From Methylobacillus flagellatus KT (GTDB lineage: Bacteria; Pseudomonadota; Gammaproteobacteria; Burkholderiales; Methylophilaceae), in the NCBI RefSeq assembly GCF_000013705.1, contig NC_007947.1:2356001-2420000 (forward strand): a stretch of 64,000 nt of DNA. The letters run 5' to 3'. Both the position numbers and the translations under genes were made by a program. Positions 1-9,573 of this stretch are shown piece by piece (position 1 is the first letter of the stretch; each line of letters begins with the position of its first letter). The notes beneath the pieces were generated by a model. The model saw only the letters and a list, made by a program, of their open reading frames with translations. It made no database searches and was not told the origin of the DNA.

Positions 1-2
1 GC

Positions 3-347
3 ATCCTGATCGCGATTATCTTTATCGTTGCAGGTGCAGGAAAGATTGCGGACCAGACGGGCACGATCGCCTACATGGAGTCCGTCGAGGTGCCAGGCAT
101 CTTGCTTTGGCCCACGATTGCGCTTGAGCTCCTGGGTGGAATCGCCATTATCATCGGTTTCCAGACACGCCTGGTTTCCTGGCTGCTCGCCATTTTCTGT
201 ATCGCGGCCGCCTTCCTGTTCCATTTCGACCTGAAGGACTCGATGCAGACCATCCTGTTCCTCAAGGATCTTGCCATCGCGGGCGGATTCCTGATCCTGG
301 CAAGCACGCCCACACTCTGGCTATCTGTCGATAGCCGACGCAATTGA
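3..347 (+). CDS. DoxX family membrane protein (5' truncated by window edge)
   Basis: The reading frame is open from the first bases of the window, so the N-terminus lies outside. The visible 114 residues are mostly hydrophobic, with about three membrane segments. A GKIAD-type segment near the start and a GxxxxIGFQTRLVSWLLA stretch match the DoxX/DoxD-like inner-membrane family (PF07681), of which this is the C-terminal three quarters. The family is linked loosely to redox or quinone processes, and no catalytic role can be read here. It ends 168 bases before an alcohol dehydrogenase with its own ribosome binding site, so the two may be separate transcripts. Confidence 0.75.
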   Translation: MLIAIIFIVAGAGKIADQTGTIAYMESVEVPGILLWPTIALELLGGIAIIIGFQTRLVSWLLAIFCIAAAFLFHFDLKDSMQTILFLKDLAIAGGFLILASTPTLWLSVDSRRN

Positions 348-449
348 TGACCCAACCACATCCATAGGCACGCCCCGGCTAGAAATACCAGTCTAGCCGA
401 GGCCAAACAATTCATATTTAAGGAATTGTGAAATTGAGATATTTCCATT

Positions 450-462
450 TATTGGATCAATA
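450..462. promoter_or_regulatory. Short inverted repeat upstream of the alcohol dehydrogenase
   Basis: The bases TATTG-GAT-CAATA form a 5-bp inverted repeat with a 3-base spacer. It lies just upstream of a possible -10 hexamer (CATAAT, 471-476) and 54 bases before the dehydrogenase start. It could be a regulator half-site pair, but a repeat this short in AT-rich DNA may also be chance. Confidence 0.25.
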
Positions 463-515
463 AAGCACGGCATAATAGCAACATTTTCCATATTCATTTA
501 CTGGAGTATTGCACC

Positions 516-1574
516 ATGACCAAAGCCATTAGTTATGCAGCACATGATCCCAAATCTCCTTTGGCCCCATTTTCTTTCGAGCGGCGTCAGGTTGGAGCGA
601 ATGATGTCCAGATCGAAATCCTATTTTGTGGCGTTTGCCACTCCGACCTGCACCAGGCGCGTAACGAATGGGGAAACTCCATTTTCCCAGTCGTGCCTGG
701 CCACGAAATCGTAGGGCGCGTGACCCAGGTCGGCAGCAATGTCAAAAAATTCAAGGTAGGCGACTTGGCAGGCGTAGGCTGCATGGTGGACTCATGCAAC
801 GCCTGCCCCGACTGTGCGGAAGGCCTGGAGCAGTACTGCAACCACGCTGTATTTACGTATAACAGCCCGGACAAGCACATGCCCGGCCAGGTCACTTACG
901 GAGGCTACTCCAACCTGATTGTGGTGGACGAACGTTTCACATTGAAGATTTCAGACAAGCTCGATCTAGCGGCGACAGCGCCACTGCTCTGCGCCGGCAT
1001 TACGACGTATTCCCCTCTGCGTCATTGGAATGTCGGCCCGGGACAAAAGGTCGGCATCGTGGGCCTGGGCGGTCTTGGACACATGGGCGTCAAATTCGCC
1101 AAAGCACTCGGGGCGCACACGGTGTTGTTCACCACCTCTCCCAGCAAGGTAGAAGACGCAAAACGCCTGGGTGCCGATGAAGTCATCATCTCCAAGGATC
1201 CTGAGCAAATGCAGCAGCACCTGCAAAGTTTCGATTTCATCCTCAACACAGTCGCCGCACCGCACGACCTTGACCAGTTCATGGCCCTGCTCAAGCGCGA
1301 TGGCTCCATGTGCCTGGTAGGCGTGCCCGACAGCCCGCACCCTTCCCCCAGCGTCGCCAACCTGATATTCAAGCGCCGCAAGCTGGCCGGATCCTTGATC
1401 GGCGGCATCAAGGAAACCCAGGAAATGCTGGATTTCTGCGCCGAACACAATATCACTTCCGACATCGAGCTGATCCCGATCCAGGAAATCAACAATGCAT
1501 TCGAGCGCATGCTGAAGAGCGACGTGAAATACCGCTTCGTGATTGATATCGCCAGCCTCAGGCAAGCGGCTTAA
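516..1574 (+). CDS. Zinc-dependent NAD(P) alcohol dehydrogenase (MDR, cinnamyl-alcohol-dehydrogenase type)
   Basis: Medium-chain dehydrogenase of 352 residues, the usual family length, which interconverts alcohols and aldehydes with NAD(P)H in the cytoplasm. Catalytic-zinc ligands are visible as GVCHSD (Cys41) and PGHE (His63, Glu64). The structural zinc knuckle is Cys94, Cys97, Cys100 and Cys108. The nucleotide-binding glycine motif GLGGLGHMG follows near residue 183. The closest functional group is the YahK/AdhC-like broad-specificity aldehyde reductases. In a methylotroph a role in aldehyde detoxification is possible, but the substrate cannot be read from sequence. The start is fixed by GGAG at 503-506. 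It is a single-gene unit ended by the hairpin at 1713. Confidence 0.9.
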   Translation: MTKAISYAAHDPKSPLAPFSFERRQVGANDVQIEILFCGVCHSDLHQARNEWGNSIFPVVPGHEIVGRVTQVGSNVKKFKVGDLAGVGCMVDSCNACPDCAEGLEQYCNHAVFTYNSPDKHMPGQVTYGGYSNLIVVDERFTLKISDKLDLAATAPLLCAGITTYSPLRHWNVGPGQKVGIVGLGGLGHMGVKFAKALGAHTVLFTTSPSKVEDAKRLGADEVIISKDPEQMQQHLQSFDFILNTVAAPHDLDQFMALLKRDGSMCLVGVPDSPHPSPSVANLIFKRRKLAGSLIGGIKETQEMLDFCAEHNITSDIELIPIQEINNAFERMLKSDVKYRFVIDIASLRQAA

Positions 1575-1608
1575 GCACAACAGCTCGCAAAATCCCTGTT
1601 GCATCGCA

Positions 1609-1651
1609 GTCCTGCCTCGCCATACTAGTTATAGCACTGGCTGGGCAGGAC
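1609..1651 (+). other. Stable hairpin in the 3' region of the alcohol dehydrogenase transcript
   Basis: GTCCTGCC (1609-1616) and GGCAGGAC (1644-1651) are perfect complements. The inner GCC (1619-1621) and GGC (1639-1641) extend the stem across a symmetric 2-base internal loop. It has no following T-run, so it is not itself a terminator. It sits between the dehydrogenase stop and the real terminator 60 bases on, and may protect the 3' end or mark a small RNA. Confidence 0.4.
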
Positions 1652-1712
1652 AACACGTCCAGTCAAAATCACTTTGCTGGATGCATGTTGTTGACACTCC
1701 ATGAAATAAAAC

Positions 1713-1736
1713 AAGCACACCGAGGTGTGCTTTTTT
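1713..1736 (+). terminator. Rho-independent terminator
   Basis: Stem AAGCACACC/GGTGTGCTT followed by six T. It closes the alcohol dehydrogenase transcript. The A-rich left side could also help end the convergent lspA transcript, which stops at 1761. Confidence 0.8.
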
Positions 1737-1760
1737 CTGTCCACTCAAGCCTGCAACGGC

Positions 1761-2216
1761 TCAGGCTTTCTTCCTGAAGCTGTCCAGTATCAGCAACGCG
1801 ACGCCCACGCAAATCGCCGAATCCGCCACGTTGAATGCCGGCCAATAGTATTCTCCGTAATGGAAGAACAGGAAGTCCACCACATAACCCAAGGTCACGC
1901 GGTCATAGAGGTTGCCCAGCGCACCGCCCAGCACCAGGGCTAGCCCAAGACAGAACAAGTGCTGCTGCGGGTGCTTGCGCAGCAGGCGGATGATAATGAT
2001 GGAAGCCACCACGGCGATCGCACTGAAAAAAATGCGTTGCCAACCGCCAGCGCCCGCAAGGAAGCTGAATGCAGCGCCTTCGTTGTGATAGCGCACCAGA
2101 TCGAAAAATGAGGTGAGCTGCAGGTGTTCGCCATACTCGAAAGCCTTAAGCACCAAGTGCTTGGTATAAAGGTCAAGCGCAACCACGATGCCGCTCAGGC
2201 CCAGCCACTTAAGCAT
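1761..2216 (-). CDS. lspA: Lipoprotein signal peptidase (signal peptidase II)
   Basis: Inner-membrane aspartyl protease that removes the signal peptide from prolipoproteins after lipidation. The 151-residue length and four membrane segments fit the family. Conserved blocks are visible: [15 protein letters not shown]-x-GYVVDFL with the first catalytic Asp region, and FNVADSAI with the second Asp. The ATG at 2216 is chosen over upstream in-frame ATGs because those lie inside ileS and only the shorter form begins with a normal N-terminus (MLKWLG). It overlaps the ileS stop by 8 bases, so translation is probably coupled. The ribF-ileS-lspA order is common in Proteobacteria. Confidence 0.96.
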   Translation of the reverse strand: MLKWLGLSGIVVALDLYTKHLVLKAFEYGEHLQLTSFFDLVRYHNEGAAFSFLAGAGGWQRIFFSAIAVVASIIIIRLLRKHPQQHLFCLGLALVLGGALGNLYDRVTLGYVVDFLFFHYGEYYWPAFNVADSAICVGVALLILDSFRKKA

Positions 2217-5013
2217 AATGACGCGACTCGCCCTGACCGAACAGGTTGCTGACACAACGGCCGCAAATGGTTGGGTGCGCGGCATCACTACCGACATCGG
2301 CACGGTAATGCCAGCAGCGCTCGCACTTGGCATGCGCACTCGCACTTACCTTCACTTCCAACCCACCCTCTCGCGCATGCACGGTGACGCGTGAGGCCAT
2401 CAGCACGAAGCGCAGGTCGTCCTGCAGCCGCACGAGTGCGGCATGGATATCGCCGCTGGCATAGATATCCAGCTCAGCTTGCAGGGAAGCGCCAATTTTG
2501 CCTTGCGCGCGTTCGTTCTCGATCGCCTTGTTGGAGGCGTTGCGCACATCCAGCACTGTCTCCCATGCCTGCAGTGCGGACTGATCCAGGCCGTGCTCCG
2601 GCAAGGCGTACCAGGTTTCCTCGAACACGGTGGCCTTGGCATCCAGGCCCAAGGTGTTCCAGATTTCATCTGCCGTGAAGCTGAGGATAGGCGCCATCAG
2701 CCGCATCAGGGCATGGGTGATATGGTGCAGTGCACTTTGTGCGGAACGGCGCGCATGCGACTTGTCGCCCGATGTGTAGAGTCTGTCCTTGAGGATATCG
2801 AGATAGAAGCCGCCCAGCTCCTCGGAGCAGAAACCCACCAGCTTTTGCACCGCGAGGTGGAATTCGTAGCGATCGAAGTCGGCAAGCACCTGCGCCTGCA
2901 ATTGCTGTGTCAATGCCAAGCCGAAGCGATCCAGCTCCAGCCACTGCTCGACCGGCAGCAAATCCTGCTGCGCATCGAAGTCGGCCAGGTTGGCGAGCAG
3001 GAAGCGTAGGGTATTACGGATGCGGCGGTAACTGTCGGTCACACGCTTGAGGATTTCCTCCGACAAGGACATTTCGCCGGAGTAGTCCGTGGAAGCGATC
3101 CACAGGCGCAGCATGTCCGCGCCGAGGCGGTTGCAGATATCCTGCGGCTCGATGCCGTTGCCGCGCGATTTCGACATCTTGTAGCCTTTCTCGTCCACGG
3201 TGAAGCCGTGGGTGAGCAAGGCATCGTACGGTGCACGACCATCGATCGCACAGCCGGTGAGCAAGGATGACTGGAACCAGCCCCGATGCTGATCCGAACC
3301 TTCCAGGTACAAGTCGGCAGGACTTTGCAGTTCCGAACGGCGTTTCAATACCGCCGCATGGGTAGCGCCGGAATCGAACCAGACATCCAGCGTATCCGTC
3401 ACCTTTTTGTATTGATCTGCATTCTCGGGCGCATGCTGAGCCAGGAAGGTTGCCCCATCGAGCGAGAACCAGGCTTCGATACCCTGCTGCTCCACCTGCA
3501 ACGCGACGGTTTCGAGCAGCTCCGCAGTGCGCGGATGCGGTTCGCCGGTCTCCTTGTGCACGAAGAACGGCATCGGCACACCCCAATTGCGCTGGCGCGA
3601 GACGCACCAGTCAGGACGGTTCCTGATCATCGCCTCGAGACGCGCTCGGCCCCAGGCAGGATAGAACGCCGTATCGTCCACCGCCTTGTTTGCCAGTTCG
3701 CGCAGGGATTTGCCATTGCTGCCGACCTGGTTCATGCCGATGAACCATTGGTGGGTCGCCAATTGCATCAATGGCGTCTTGTGGCGCCAGCAATGCGGGA
3801 AACTATGGTTCAGGCGCGCACTGGCGAACAAGGCGCCCTTTTCCTGCAATACAGTCAGGATGACTTTGTTGGCCTCTTGCCGGTTCAAGCCGCGAATTGC
3901 GGCCAGCTCGACCAGCTCGCTGTTGAAGAATTTGCCGTCGCCGCCGATCAACACGCGTGGCTTTTCCTCGGGATAATGCGCACGCATCACCAACCAGTCA
4001 TCGTTGCCGTGCGCGGCAGCGGTATGCACCAGGCCGGTACCGGCATCGGTCGTGACATGCTCGCCCGTGATCACGGGGACGGTGCGCTGCTCGAAAGGAT
4101 GCTGCACGAGCAGACCCCTAAGCGCCGCGCCCTTGGCAGAGCCAAGCACCGGCGCCTCTTCCTCGCCATAACGCTTGAGCGTCGCTTCGGCCAGGTCGTG
4201 CGCCAGCACCAGCAAGCCGCGCGAAGTCTGAAGCAGGTCATACTCCAGCTCAGGATGCACGCTGACGGCTTGGTTGGCAGGCAAGGTCCAGGGCGTAGTG
4301 GTCCAGATCACCGCGTAGGCATCACCATTGACGGTGGTATTGAACGCTGCGCCAAGCGCAGCGTGATCGACGAACTTGAAGCCAACGTCGATCGCGGGCG
4401 AGTTGACGTCCTCGTATTCGACTTCGGCCTCTGCCAATGCCGAGCCGCAGTCCACGCACCAATGCACGGGCTTGGAGCCCTGGTAGAGATAGCCATTCTT
4501 GTAGATGTCGCCAAGCGCGCGGATGATGTCGGCCTCGGTCTGGAAGTCCATGGTGAGGTAAGGATGATCCCAGTCGCCCAGCACGCCCAGGCGAATGAAG
4601 TCCTGCTTCTGCCTCGCCACCTGCTCGGCGGCATAGGCGCGGCACAGCTCACGGAATTTAGCCGGCGGAATATCCTTGCCGTGCTGTTTCTCGACAGCCA
4701 GCTCGATCGGCAGGCCATGGCAATCCCAGCCAGGCACGTAAGGCGCATCGAAGCCGGACAAGGTCTTGGACTTGACAATGATGTCCTTCAATATCTTGTT
4801 GACGGCATGCCCCAGGTGAATCGCGCCGTTGGCATACGGCGGGCCGTCGTGCAGGATGAATTTCTTCGCACCCTTGCGCGCATTGCGTATGCGCTGGTAC
4901 ACCTGTTTGTCCTGCCAGCCTTTCAGCCATGCGGGTTCACGCTTCGCCAGGTCTCCGCGCATCGGAAAACTGGTTTCTGGCAGGTTCAACTTGTACTTGG
5001 TGTTTTCGCTCAT
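2209..5013 (-). CDS. ileS: Isoleucyl-tRNA synthetase
   Basis: Charges tRNA-Ile in the cytoplasm. At 934 residues it is close to the E. coli enzyme. Class I signatures are present: the HIGH-like HLGH within [11 protein letters not shown] near residue 70, and KMSKSRGN around residue 605. The editing (CP1) domain lies between them. The C-terminus carries the zinc-binding CERCWHYR...CGRC cysteines. The ATG at 5013 is preferred to an upstream TTG at 5031, since [14 protein letters not shown] matches normal IleS N-termini. It follows ribF by 41 bases and overlaps lspA. Confidence 0.97.
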   Translation of the reverse strand: MSENTKYKLNLPETSFPMRGDLAKREPAWLKGWQDKQVYQRIRNARKGAKKFILHDGPPYANGAIHLGHAVNKILKDIIVKSKTLSGFDAPYVPGWDCHGLPIELAVEKQHGKDIPPAKFRELCRAYAAEQVARQKQDFIRLGVLGDWDHPYLTMDFQTEADIIRALGDIYKNGYLYQGSKPVHWCVDCGSALAEAEVEYEDVNSPAIDVGFKFVDHAALGAAFNTTVNGDAYAVIWTTTPWTLPANQAVSVHPELEYDLLQTSRGLLVLAHDLAEATLKRYGEEEAPVLGSAKGAALRGLLVQHPFEQRTVPVITGEHVTTDAGTGLVHTAAAHGNDDWLVMRAHYPEEKPRVLIGGDGKFFNSELVELAAIRGLNRQEANKVILTVLQEKGALFASARLNHSFPHCWRHKTPLMQLATHQWFIGMNQVGSNGKSLRELANKAVDDTAFYPAWGRARLEAMIRNRPDWCVSRQRNWGVPMPFFVHKETGEPHPRTAELLETVALQVEQQGIEAWFSLDGATFLAQHAPENADQYKKVTDTLDVWFDSGATHAAVLKRRSELQSPADLYLEGSDQHRGWFQSSLLTGCAIDGRAPYDALLTHGFTVDEKGYKMSKSRGNGIEPQDICNRLGADMLRLWIASTDYSGEMSLSEEILKRVTDSYRRIRNTLRFLLANLADFDAQQDLLPVEQWLELDRFGLALTQQLQAQVLADFDRYEFHLAVQKLVGFCSEELGGFYLDILKDRLYTSGDKSHARRSAQSALHHITHALMRLMAPILSFTADEIWNTLGLDAKATVFEETWYALPEHGLDQSALQAWETVLDVRNASNKAIENERAQGKIGASLQAELDIYASGDIHAALVRLQDDLRFVLMASRVTVHAREGGLEVKVSASAHAKCERCWHYRADVGSDAAHPTICGRCVSNLFGQGESRHYA

Positions 5014-5054
5014 CAGTCTAGTTTCGTTCAATCTTTAAAAATCAGGCTTCGCGC

Positions 5055-5975
5055 TCAGGGATTGGCACGAAAATACTCACGCGCCATCTCGGCATCCCTG
5101 GCAATCCAGTACTTCAATGTTTCCAGGCTGTCGAATTTCATTTCATCGCGTATTTTGTGCATGAATTTCACGCGTACATGACGGCCATAGATATCGCCGC
5201 TGAAATCAAACAGGTGCGCCTCCAGCGTCGGCTTGCCATCCTGCTTTACGGTAGGTCGCACACCGAGGCTAGCTACACCCGGCCAATCGCCGCCCTCGGC
5301 CAAACCTTCCAATTTTACCGCATAGATGCCGAAAAGCGGCGGCCTATCATGCAGCATGTGAATATTCGCCGTAGGATAGCCAAGCTCGCGTGCAAGCTTG
5401 TCGCCATGCACCACCTTGCCGCTGATACTGTAGGGGCGCCCCAGCAGGCGCGCAGCTTCATCGAGCTGCCCCTTCGCCAGCGCCTCGCGGATGGCGGTGC
5501 TGGAAACACGCTTGCCGTCCAGGTTGACCTGCGGCTGGCTTTGCAGATTGAATCCTGCGCGTGCAAAATCCTCCATACTGCCCTGGCGCCCGGCACCAAA
5601 ACGGAAGTCCTCTCCCACCAGGATAGTCCGGGCATCCAGCGCATTGCGTAGGATGTCCTGCATGAAGGCTTCCACCGTGATGGCGGCGAAACGGCGGTTG
5701 AAATGACAGACATAGACATAATCGACACCAGCTTCCGCAAACAACTCCAACTTCTCACGCAACGAAGTCAGCCTTGCAGGCGCCTTGTCAGGCGCGAAAA
5801 ACTCCCGCGGATGCGGCTCGAAAGTCATGACTGCCGACTTCAGTCCTTGTGCAGACGCCACCTCGATCAGGCGACGCAACAATGCCTGGTGGCCCAGGTG
5901 CACGCCATCGAAATTTCCAATAGCAACCGCAAGCGGATGATGGGCAGCCTGGTGGAAATGACGAAATACCTGCAT
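5055..5975 (-). CDS. ribF: Bifunctional riboflavin kinase / FAD synthetase
   Basis: Converts riboflavin to FMN and then FAD. At 306 residues it has the normal two-domain layout. The N-terminal nucleotidyltransferase domain has GNFDGVHLGHQ near residue 22, and the C-terminal riboflavin kinase domain has GYPTANI and the RPT-x-ARDG region in the form RPTVKQDGKPTLEAHL. It lies 13 bases downstream of murJ and 41 upstream of ileS, so murJ-ribF-ileS-lspA are probably one operon. Confidence 0.96.
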   Translation of the reverse strand: MQVFRHFHQAAHHPLAVAIGNFDGVHLGHQALLRRLIEVASAQGLKSAVMTFEPHPREFFAPDKAPARLTSLREKLELFAEAGVDYVYVCHFNRRFAAITVEAFMQDILRNALDARTILVGEDFRFGAGRQGSMEDFARAGFNLQSQPQVNLDGKRVSSTAIREALAKGQLDEAARLLGRPYSISGKVVHGDKLARELGYPTANIHMLHDRPPLFGIYAVKLEGLAEGGDWPGVASLGVRPTVKQDGKPTLEAHLFDFSGDIYGRHVRVKFMHKIRDEMKFDSLETLKYWIARDAEMAREYFRANP

Positions 5976-5988
5976 GAACCTCCCCGCC

Positions 5989-7530
5989 TCAACTCACACT
6001 TCGCTTGATAAAGTCGCGAATACGCAGTCCCATGACCCACAAGGCCGCAAAATAGACCGCAGCGCCCAAGCCTACCAGCCCCAGTAAATACGCAAGCTTG
6101 GCCCACAAGGTCGCATGCAGCCAATACTCGCTGTCGCCCGCACCTACCCAGAGCGCGGCGCCCATCGCCAGCAAGGCCACGGCGACACGCGCCATGAACC
6201 TCAGCCAGCCTGGCTGAGGCTGGTAAATGCCGTTCTTGCGCAGCTTGTAGTAAAGCAGGCCTGCGTTGATACAAGCGCCCAGCCCAATCGCCAATGCCAA
6301 GCCGGCGTGATGAAAAATGCCGACAAAAGCCAGATTCATCAGTTGCGTAGCTATCAAGGTGACCACTGCGATCTTGACCGGCGTCTTGACGTTCTGGCGC
6401 GCATAAAATCCCGGAGCCAGCACCTTGACCAGGATCAAGCCCAGCAACCCCAGACTATAGGCAATCAGCGCCTGGCGCGTCATCCAGACATCGTGCTCCG
6501 TAAAGGCACCGTAATGAAACAAGGAGGTCACCAACGGCACGGACAGCACTGCCAACGCTACCGCCGCCGGCAAAGCCAGCATCAAGGTCAGGCGCAACCC
6601 CCAGTCCAGCAGGGACGAATATTCGTGTTCCGCCTTGTCCGCCACGCTCTTTGAAAGACTGGGCAGGAGGATCGTTCCCAGCGCCACGCCCAGCAAGCCG
6701 GTAGGAAATTCCATGAGGCGGTCAGCATAATAGAGCCAGGACACGCTGCCACTCTCGAGAAAAGAGGCAAAGATCGTATTGATCAGCAATGACAACTGGG
6801 CGATCGAGACCCCGAACACTGCCGGTCCCATGAGGCGAAGGATGCGCCAGACACCCTCATCCCGGAAATCGAAGTGTAACTTGGGCAGCATCCCGATCTT
6901 GCGCAGAAAAGGCAGCTGGAAGACCAGCTGCAGCACACCGCCTGCGAATACCGCCCAGGCCAGCACCATGACCGGCGGATCAAAATAGGGGGCAAAGAAC
7001 AATGCGGCGACGATAAATGCAATGTTGAGCCAGACTGGCGTAAACGCCGGCACGGAAAACCTGCTATAGGTATTGAGCACACCGCCCGCCAGGGACACCA
7101 CGGAAATCAACAGGATATAAGGGAAAATGATGCGCAGCATGTCGATGGTCAGCGCAAAGGTTTCCGGCTCACGCTGCGCCCAGCCCGGCGCACTGATATA
7201 GGCAACAACGGGAGCTGCCAGTATGCCGAGCAAGGTCACGCCCATGAGCACCAGTCCGAGCAAGGTCGCCACTTTACTGACCAGCCCATATGTCTCGTCA
7301 TGACCGCGGCGGTTCTTGTACTCGGCCAGGACCGGCACAAAAGCCTGTGAAAACGCTCCCTCGGCGAACAGGCGGCGTAACAGGTTGGGGATCTTGAAAG
7401 CGACAAAGAAGGCATCCGTGTAGATCCCCGCACCGAACACCCGTGCGATCAATGTATCCCTGACGAACCCCAGTACCCGGGAGACAAAAGTCATGCTCCC
7501 GACCGCAGCCAACGCTTTTAACAGATTCAT
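5989..7530 (-). CDS. murJ: Lipid II flippase MurJ (MviN family)
   Basis: Polytopic inner-membrane protein of 513 residues in the MOP superfamily that moves lipid II across the membrane for peptidoglycan synthesis. The start [25 protein letters not shown] is typical. About 14 hydrophobic segments run through the protein, and a [14 protein letters not shown] segment follows the first pair. It is divergent from rpsT, with 167 bases between the starts, and is the first gene of the minus-strand group ending in lspA. Confidence 0.96.
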   Translation of the reverse strand: MNLLKALAAVGSMTFVSRVLGFVRDTLIARVFGAGIYTDAFFVAFKIPNLLRRLFAEGAFSQAFVPVLAEYKNRRGHDETYGLVSKVATLLGLVLMGVTLLGILAAPVVAYISAPGWAQREPETFALTIDMLRIIFPYILLISVVSLAGGVLNTYSRFSVPAFTPVWLNIAFIVAALFFAPYFDPPVMVLAWAVFAGGVLQLVFQLPFLRKIGMLPKLHFDFRDEGVWRILRLMGPAVFGVSIAQLSLLINTIFASFLESGSVSWLYYADRLMEFPTGLLGVALGTILLPSLSKSVADKAEHEYSSLLDWGLRLTLMLALPAAVALAVLSVPLVTSLFHYGAFTEHDVWMTRQALIAYSLGLLGLILVKVLAPGFYARQNVKTPVKIAVVTLIATQLMNLAFVGIFHHAGLALAIGLGACINAGLLYYKLRKNGIYQPQPGWLRFMARVAVALLAMGAALWVGAGDSEYWLHATLWAKLAYLLGLVGLGAAVYFAALWVMGLRIRDFIKRSVS

Positions 7531-7624
7531 TGCACAGGTATCATCATATGGAGTCTCAGCGACTGATCAGACGGCGATTTTATCATGTCAGTGCAATCGC
7601 ACGCGGAACAAATTCACCATATTC

Positions 7625-7653
7625 TTGCAATTGGCGGCAATATTGGTTAATAT
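7625..7653 (+). promoter_or_regulatory. Sigma-70 type promoter of rpsT
   Basis: TTGCAA (-35, 7625-7630) and TAATAT (-10, 7648-7653) are separated by exactly 17 bases. This leaves a leader of about 38 bases with AGGA (7687-7690) before the rpsT ATG. Confidence 0.7.
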
Positions 7654-7697
7654 GCTTGGCTTCGTATTTTGTTAACTTATTTAATTAGGAACTATCC

Positions 7698-7961
7698 ATG
7701 GCTAATAGCGCACAGGCGAGAAAGCGTGCACGTCAGGCAGTCAAGCAACGCGCCCACAATGCAAGTTTGCGCTCGGCTCTGCGTACCGCGATCAAGAAGA
7801 TCATCAAAGCGGTAGAGGCCGGCGACAAGACTGCGGCTCAAAGCGTATTCAATGAAAATGTCAGCGTGATCGACCGTATTGCGGACAAGAAAATCATCCA
7901 CAAGAACAAGGCCGCTCGCCACAAGAGCCGTCTGAGTGCTGCAATCAAGGCGCTTGCCTGA
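7698..7961 (+). CDS. rpsT: 30S ribosomal protein S20
   Basis: Small basic protein of 87 residues that binds 16S rRNA early in 30S assembly. The N-terminus [13 protein letters not shown], the lysine-rich body and the terminal [11 protein letters not shown] pattern are diagnostic. It is a single-gene unit with its own promoter and a strong terminator, divergent from murJ, an arrangement often seen in Beta- and Gammaproteobacteria. Confidence 0.97.
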   Translation: MANSAQARKRARQAVKQRAHNASLRSALRTAIKKIIKAVEAGDKTAAQSVFNENVSVIDRIADKKIIHKNKAARHKSRLSAAIKALA

Positions 7962-7980
7962 TTCAGCTCGAACTCTTGCG

Positions 7981-8007
7981 AAAAGCCGGGGGAATCCCGG
8001 CTTTTTT
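7981..8007 (+). terminator. Rho-independent terminator after rpsT
   Basis: AAAAGCCGGG-GGAAT-CCCGGCTTTTTT: a GC-rich stem followed by six T, 20 bases after the rpsT stop. The A-run on the left makes it potentially active in both directions. Confidence 0.9.
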
Positions 8008-8267
8008 ATTGCCTATTCAAGACTGTCCCGAATCACTTTCATTTCCCCGTCACTATTCAACCAAGCGCTTGATACACATGACGCCGGCAACCCCATCCGC
8101 CAGCCATCTTGCATGAATAGCATATGACTCGAGCCAGCACTACAACTACCCGATACATGCGTTAAAGGATATGCACTAAAGAAAGTCATATTCCTTCCGT
8201 AAAGTCTCATTAAGGTTTCAGAAAAAAAATATTTACTCACCACTTAACTTCAGGGGATAAGCTCAAT
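8008..8267. other. AT-rich spacer, possible remnant coding frame on the minus strand
   Basis: No convincing gene lies between the rpsT terminator and the first lipoprotein. The minus strand holds an open frame of 76 codons (8243-8013) without a good ribosome binding site or recognisable family. Its last 45 or so residues have fairly ordinary composition, so a decayed gene end is possible but unsupported. The final 50 bases are AT-rich and probably carry the promoter of the lipoprotein pair. Confidence 0.3.
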
Positions 8268-8945
8268 ATGCCAAAAACTACGGCAATACCTTTTCTTATC
8301 AGCATCCTGTTATCAGGTTGCGTGACTCCACACGGTGAAACGCCGATTGCGAAAAACTTTCCCACCATGTCGCAGGAGAAACTTCAAGCTGCCGCACATT
8401 GGGGATTAATAACTCAAGATCTATCCCAAAGGCTGCAAACACAAATGAGCGGCAAGGTGAGCAAAGAACAAACACTCTATGTGTCTGTGACTGAAGACTC
8501 TCCGTTCAACCAGGCAGTCGCAGGAGAATTGATCGCCACATTGGTCAATCGTGGCTATCACGTTGTCAAGACTCGCGGCGCCGCAGTCAACATTGAAATC
8601 GACACTCAAGTCCTGCAATTCTCTCCTCACCGCCTGCAAGCGCGCACTGTCGGCATTCCAACGGCCCTGGCAACAGGCGTGTGGACATTGAGCGAGCTCA
8701 ATAGTTCAATTTCTGCCGCAGGTGTGGTGACAGGCGTGATCAGTGGTGCAGAAGCGTTGACATACTTCAACTCAGATAAAGCCTCTGGCGCGACACCGCA
8801 AACGGAAATCATCATCAATGCCGCAGTAACGGATAACAGTCGTTATCTGGCCGTCTCTCGTGCCACGTACTATGTTGCAGATTCGGACCAATGGCTGTAT
8901 CACGCCGCCAGTCATGCCAACTTCAGCGTACGAGGAAGCCACTAA
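8268..8945 (+). CDS. Putative lipoprotein of unknown function
   Basis: Protein of 225 residues starting with a type II signal peptide and a lipobox ending LLSGC (Cys17), so a lipid-anchored envelope protein is likely. The middle (residues 60-110) has an alternating pattern with a conserved-looking segment around AVAGELIATLVNRGYHVV. That segment resembles the way FlgO-like domains assign a family of stress or surface lipoproteins. A hydrophobic, Gly/Ala-rich segment (about residues 140-165) follows. It is one base upstream of another lipoprotein with a clearer FlgO-like domain, so the two are co-transcribed and may act together. I cannot assign a function. Confidence 0.7.
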   Translation: MPKTTAIPFLISILLSGCVTPHGETPIAKNFPTMSQEKLQAAAHWGLITQDLSQRLQTQMSGKVSKEQTLYVSVTEDSPFNQAVAGELIATLVNRGYHVVKTRGAAVNIEIDTQVLQFSPHRLQARTVGIPTALATGVWTLSELNSSISAAGVVTGVISGAEALTYFNSDKASGATPQTEIIINAAVTDNSRYLAVSRATYYVADSDQWLYHAASHANFSVRGSH

Positions 8946-8946
8946 C

Positions 8947-9507
8947 ATGCTCAAGAACAGGTACACCATTGCAATGGTATTGGCTCTGACCGCATGCTCC
9001 GGCATGCCAACAGGATCGAGCACCAATGACAAGGCTGACTACACGACAGCAGCCAACAATCCGTTCATCGAGAATAATTACAAGGCAGCTGATGCGCTGA
9101 TACAGCAGCTTAGCGGCAAGATCAATCCCTCACACCCGATGATCATAGCCACCCTGGTCAATATCGATGCGCTTTCCAGTTCATCCACCTTCGGCAGGCT
9201 GGCTTCCGAGCAGATTTCATCACGCTTTTCCCAAGCCGGTTACAGCATGATCGAAATGAAGTTCCGCGACTACGTCTACATGAAGCAGGACCAGGGCGAG
9301 CTGCTACTCACCCGAGAAATCAAGGATGTCGCAAAAAACCATAATGCGCAGGCTGTCATCGCAGGCACTTACGCATTGAGTAGCGACATGGTGTTTGTCA
9401 ACTTGAAGGTCATTCAGCCCAGCAGCAATGTGGTGGTGGCAGTACATGATTATGCTTTCCCAATGGACAGCAACCTGAGAACCATGACCCGGAATATGCG
9501 CAAGTAA
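8947..9507 (+). CDS. FlgO-like lipoprotein
   Basis: Lipoprotein of 186 residues with signal peptide and lipobox LTAC (Cys15). Residues 50-180 resemble the FlgO domain (PF17680): ADALIQQL, then a hydrophobic strand around IIATLVNIDAL, then FGRLASEQISSRFSQAGY and a late ARGTYxx-like segment AVIAGTYAL. FlgO of Vibrio is an outer-membrane flagellar protein, but no flagellar gene is nearby, so the motility role should not be carried over. The ATG at 8947 begins one base after the previous stop. An earlier in-frame ATG at 8860 lies inside the upstream gene and would destroy the signal peptide. A strong terminator follows. Confidence 0.75.
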   Translation: MLKNRYTIAMVLALTACSGMPTGSSTNDKADYTTAANNPFIENNYKAADALIQQLSGKINPSHPMIIATLVNIDALSSSSTFGRLASEQISSRFSQAGYSMIEMKFRDYVYMKQDQGELLLTREIKDVAKNHNAQAVIAGTYALSSDMVFVNLKVIQPSSNVVVAVHDYAFPMDSNLRTMTRNMRK

Positions 9508-9524
9508 ATTACATCCGCAAAAAT

Positions 9525-9551
9525 AAAAGCCAGGCAATCTGCCTGGCTTTT
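9525..9551. terminator. Bidirectional rho-independent terminator
   Basis: AAAAGCCAGGC and GCCTGGCTTTT enclose a 5-base loop. It lies between the convergent FlgO-like gene and purK and has T-runs on both strands. Confidence 0.88.
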
Positions 9552-9573
9552 ATTGTTCAGGATTCCGGCTCCG

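Noticed and set aside
3286..5181. Open frame of 631 codons on the plus strand opposite ileS
   Set aside because: It is antisense to a clear isoleucyl-tRNA synthetase, has no family resemblance or ribosome binding site, and such long shadow frames arise from codon bias in GC-rich genes.
8013..8243. Possible 76-codon gene on the minus strand after rpsT
   Set aside because: No good ribosome binding site and no family; composition of the last part is only mildly gene-like. Kept as a note under the spacer feature.
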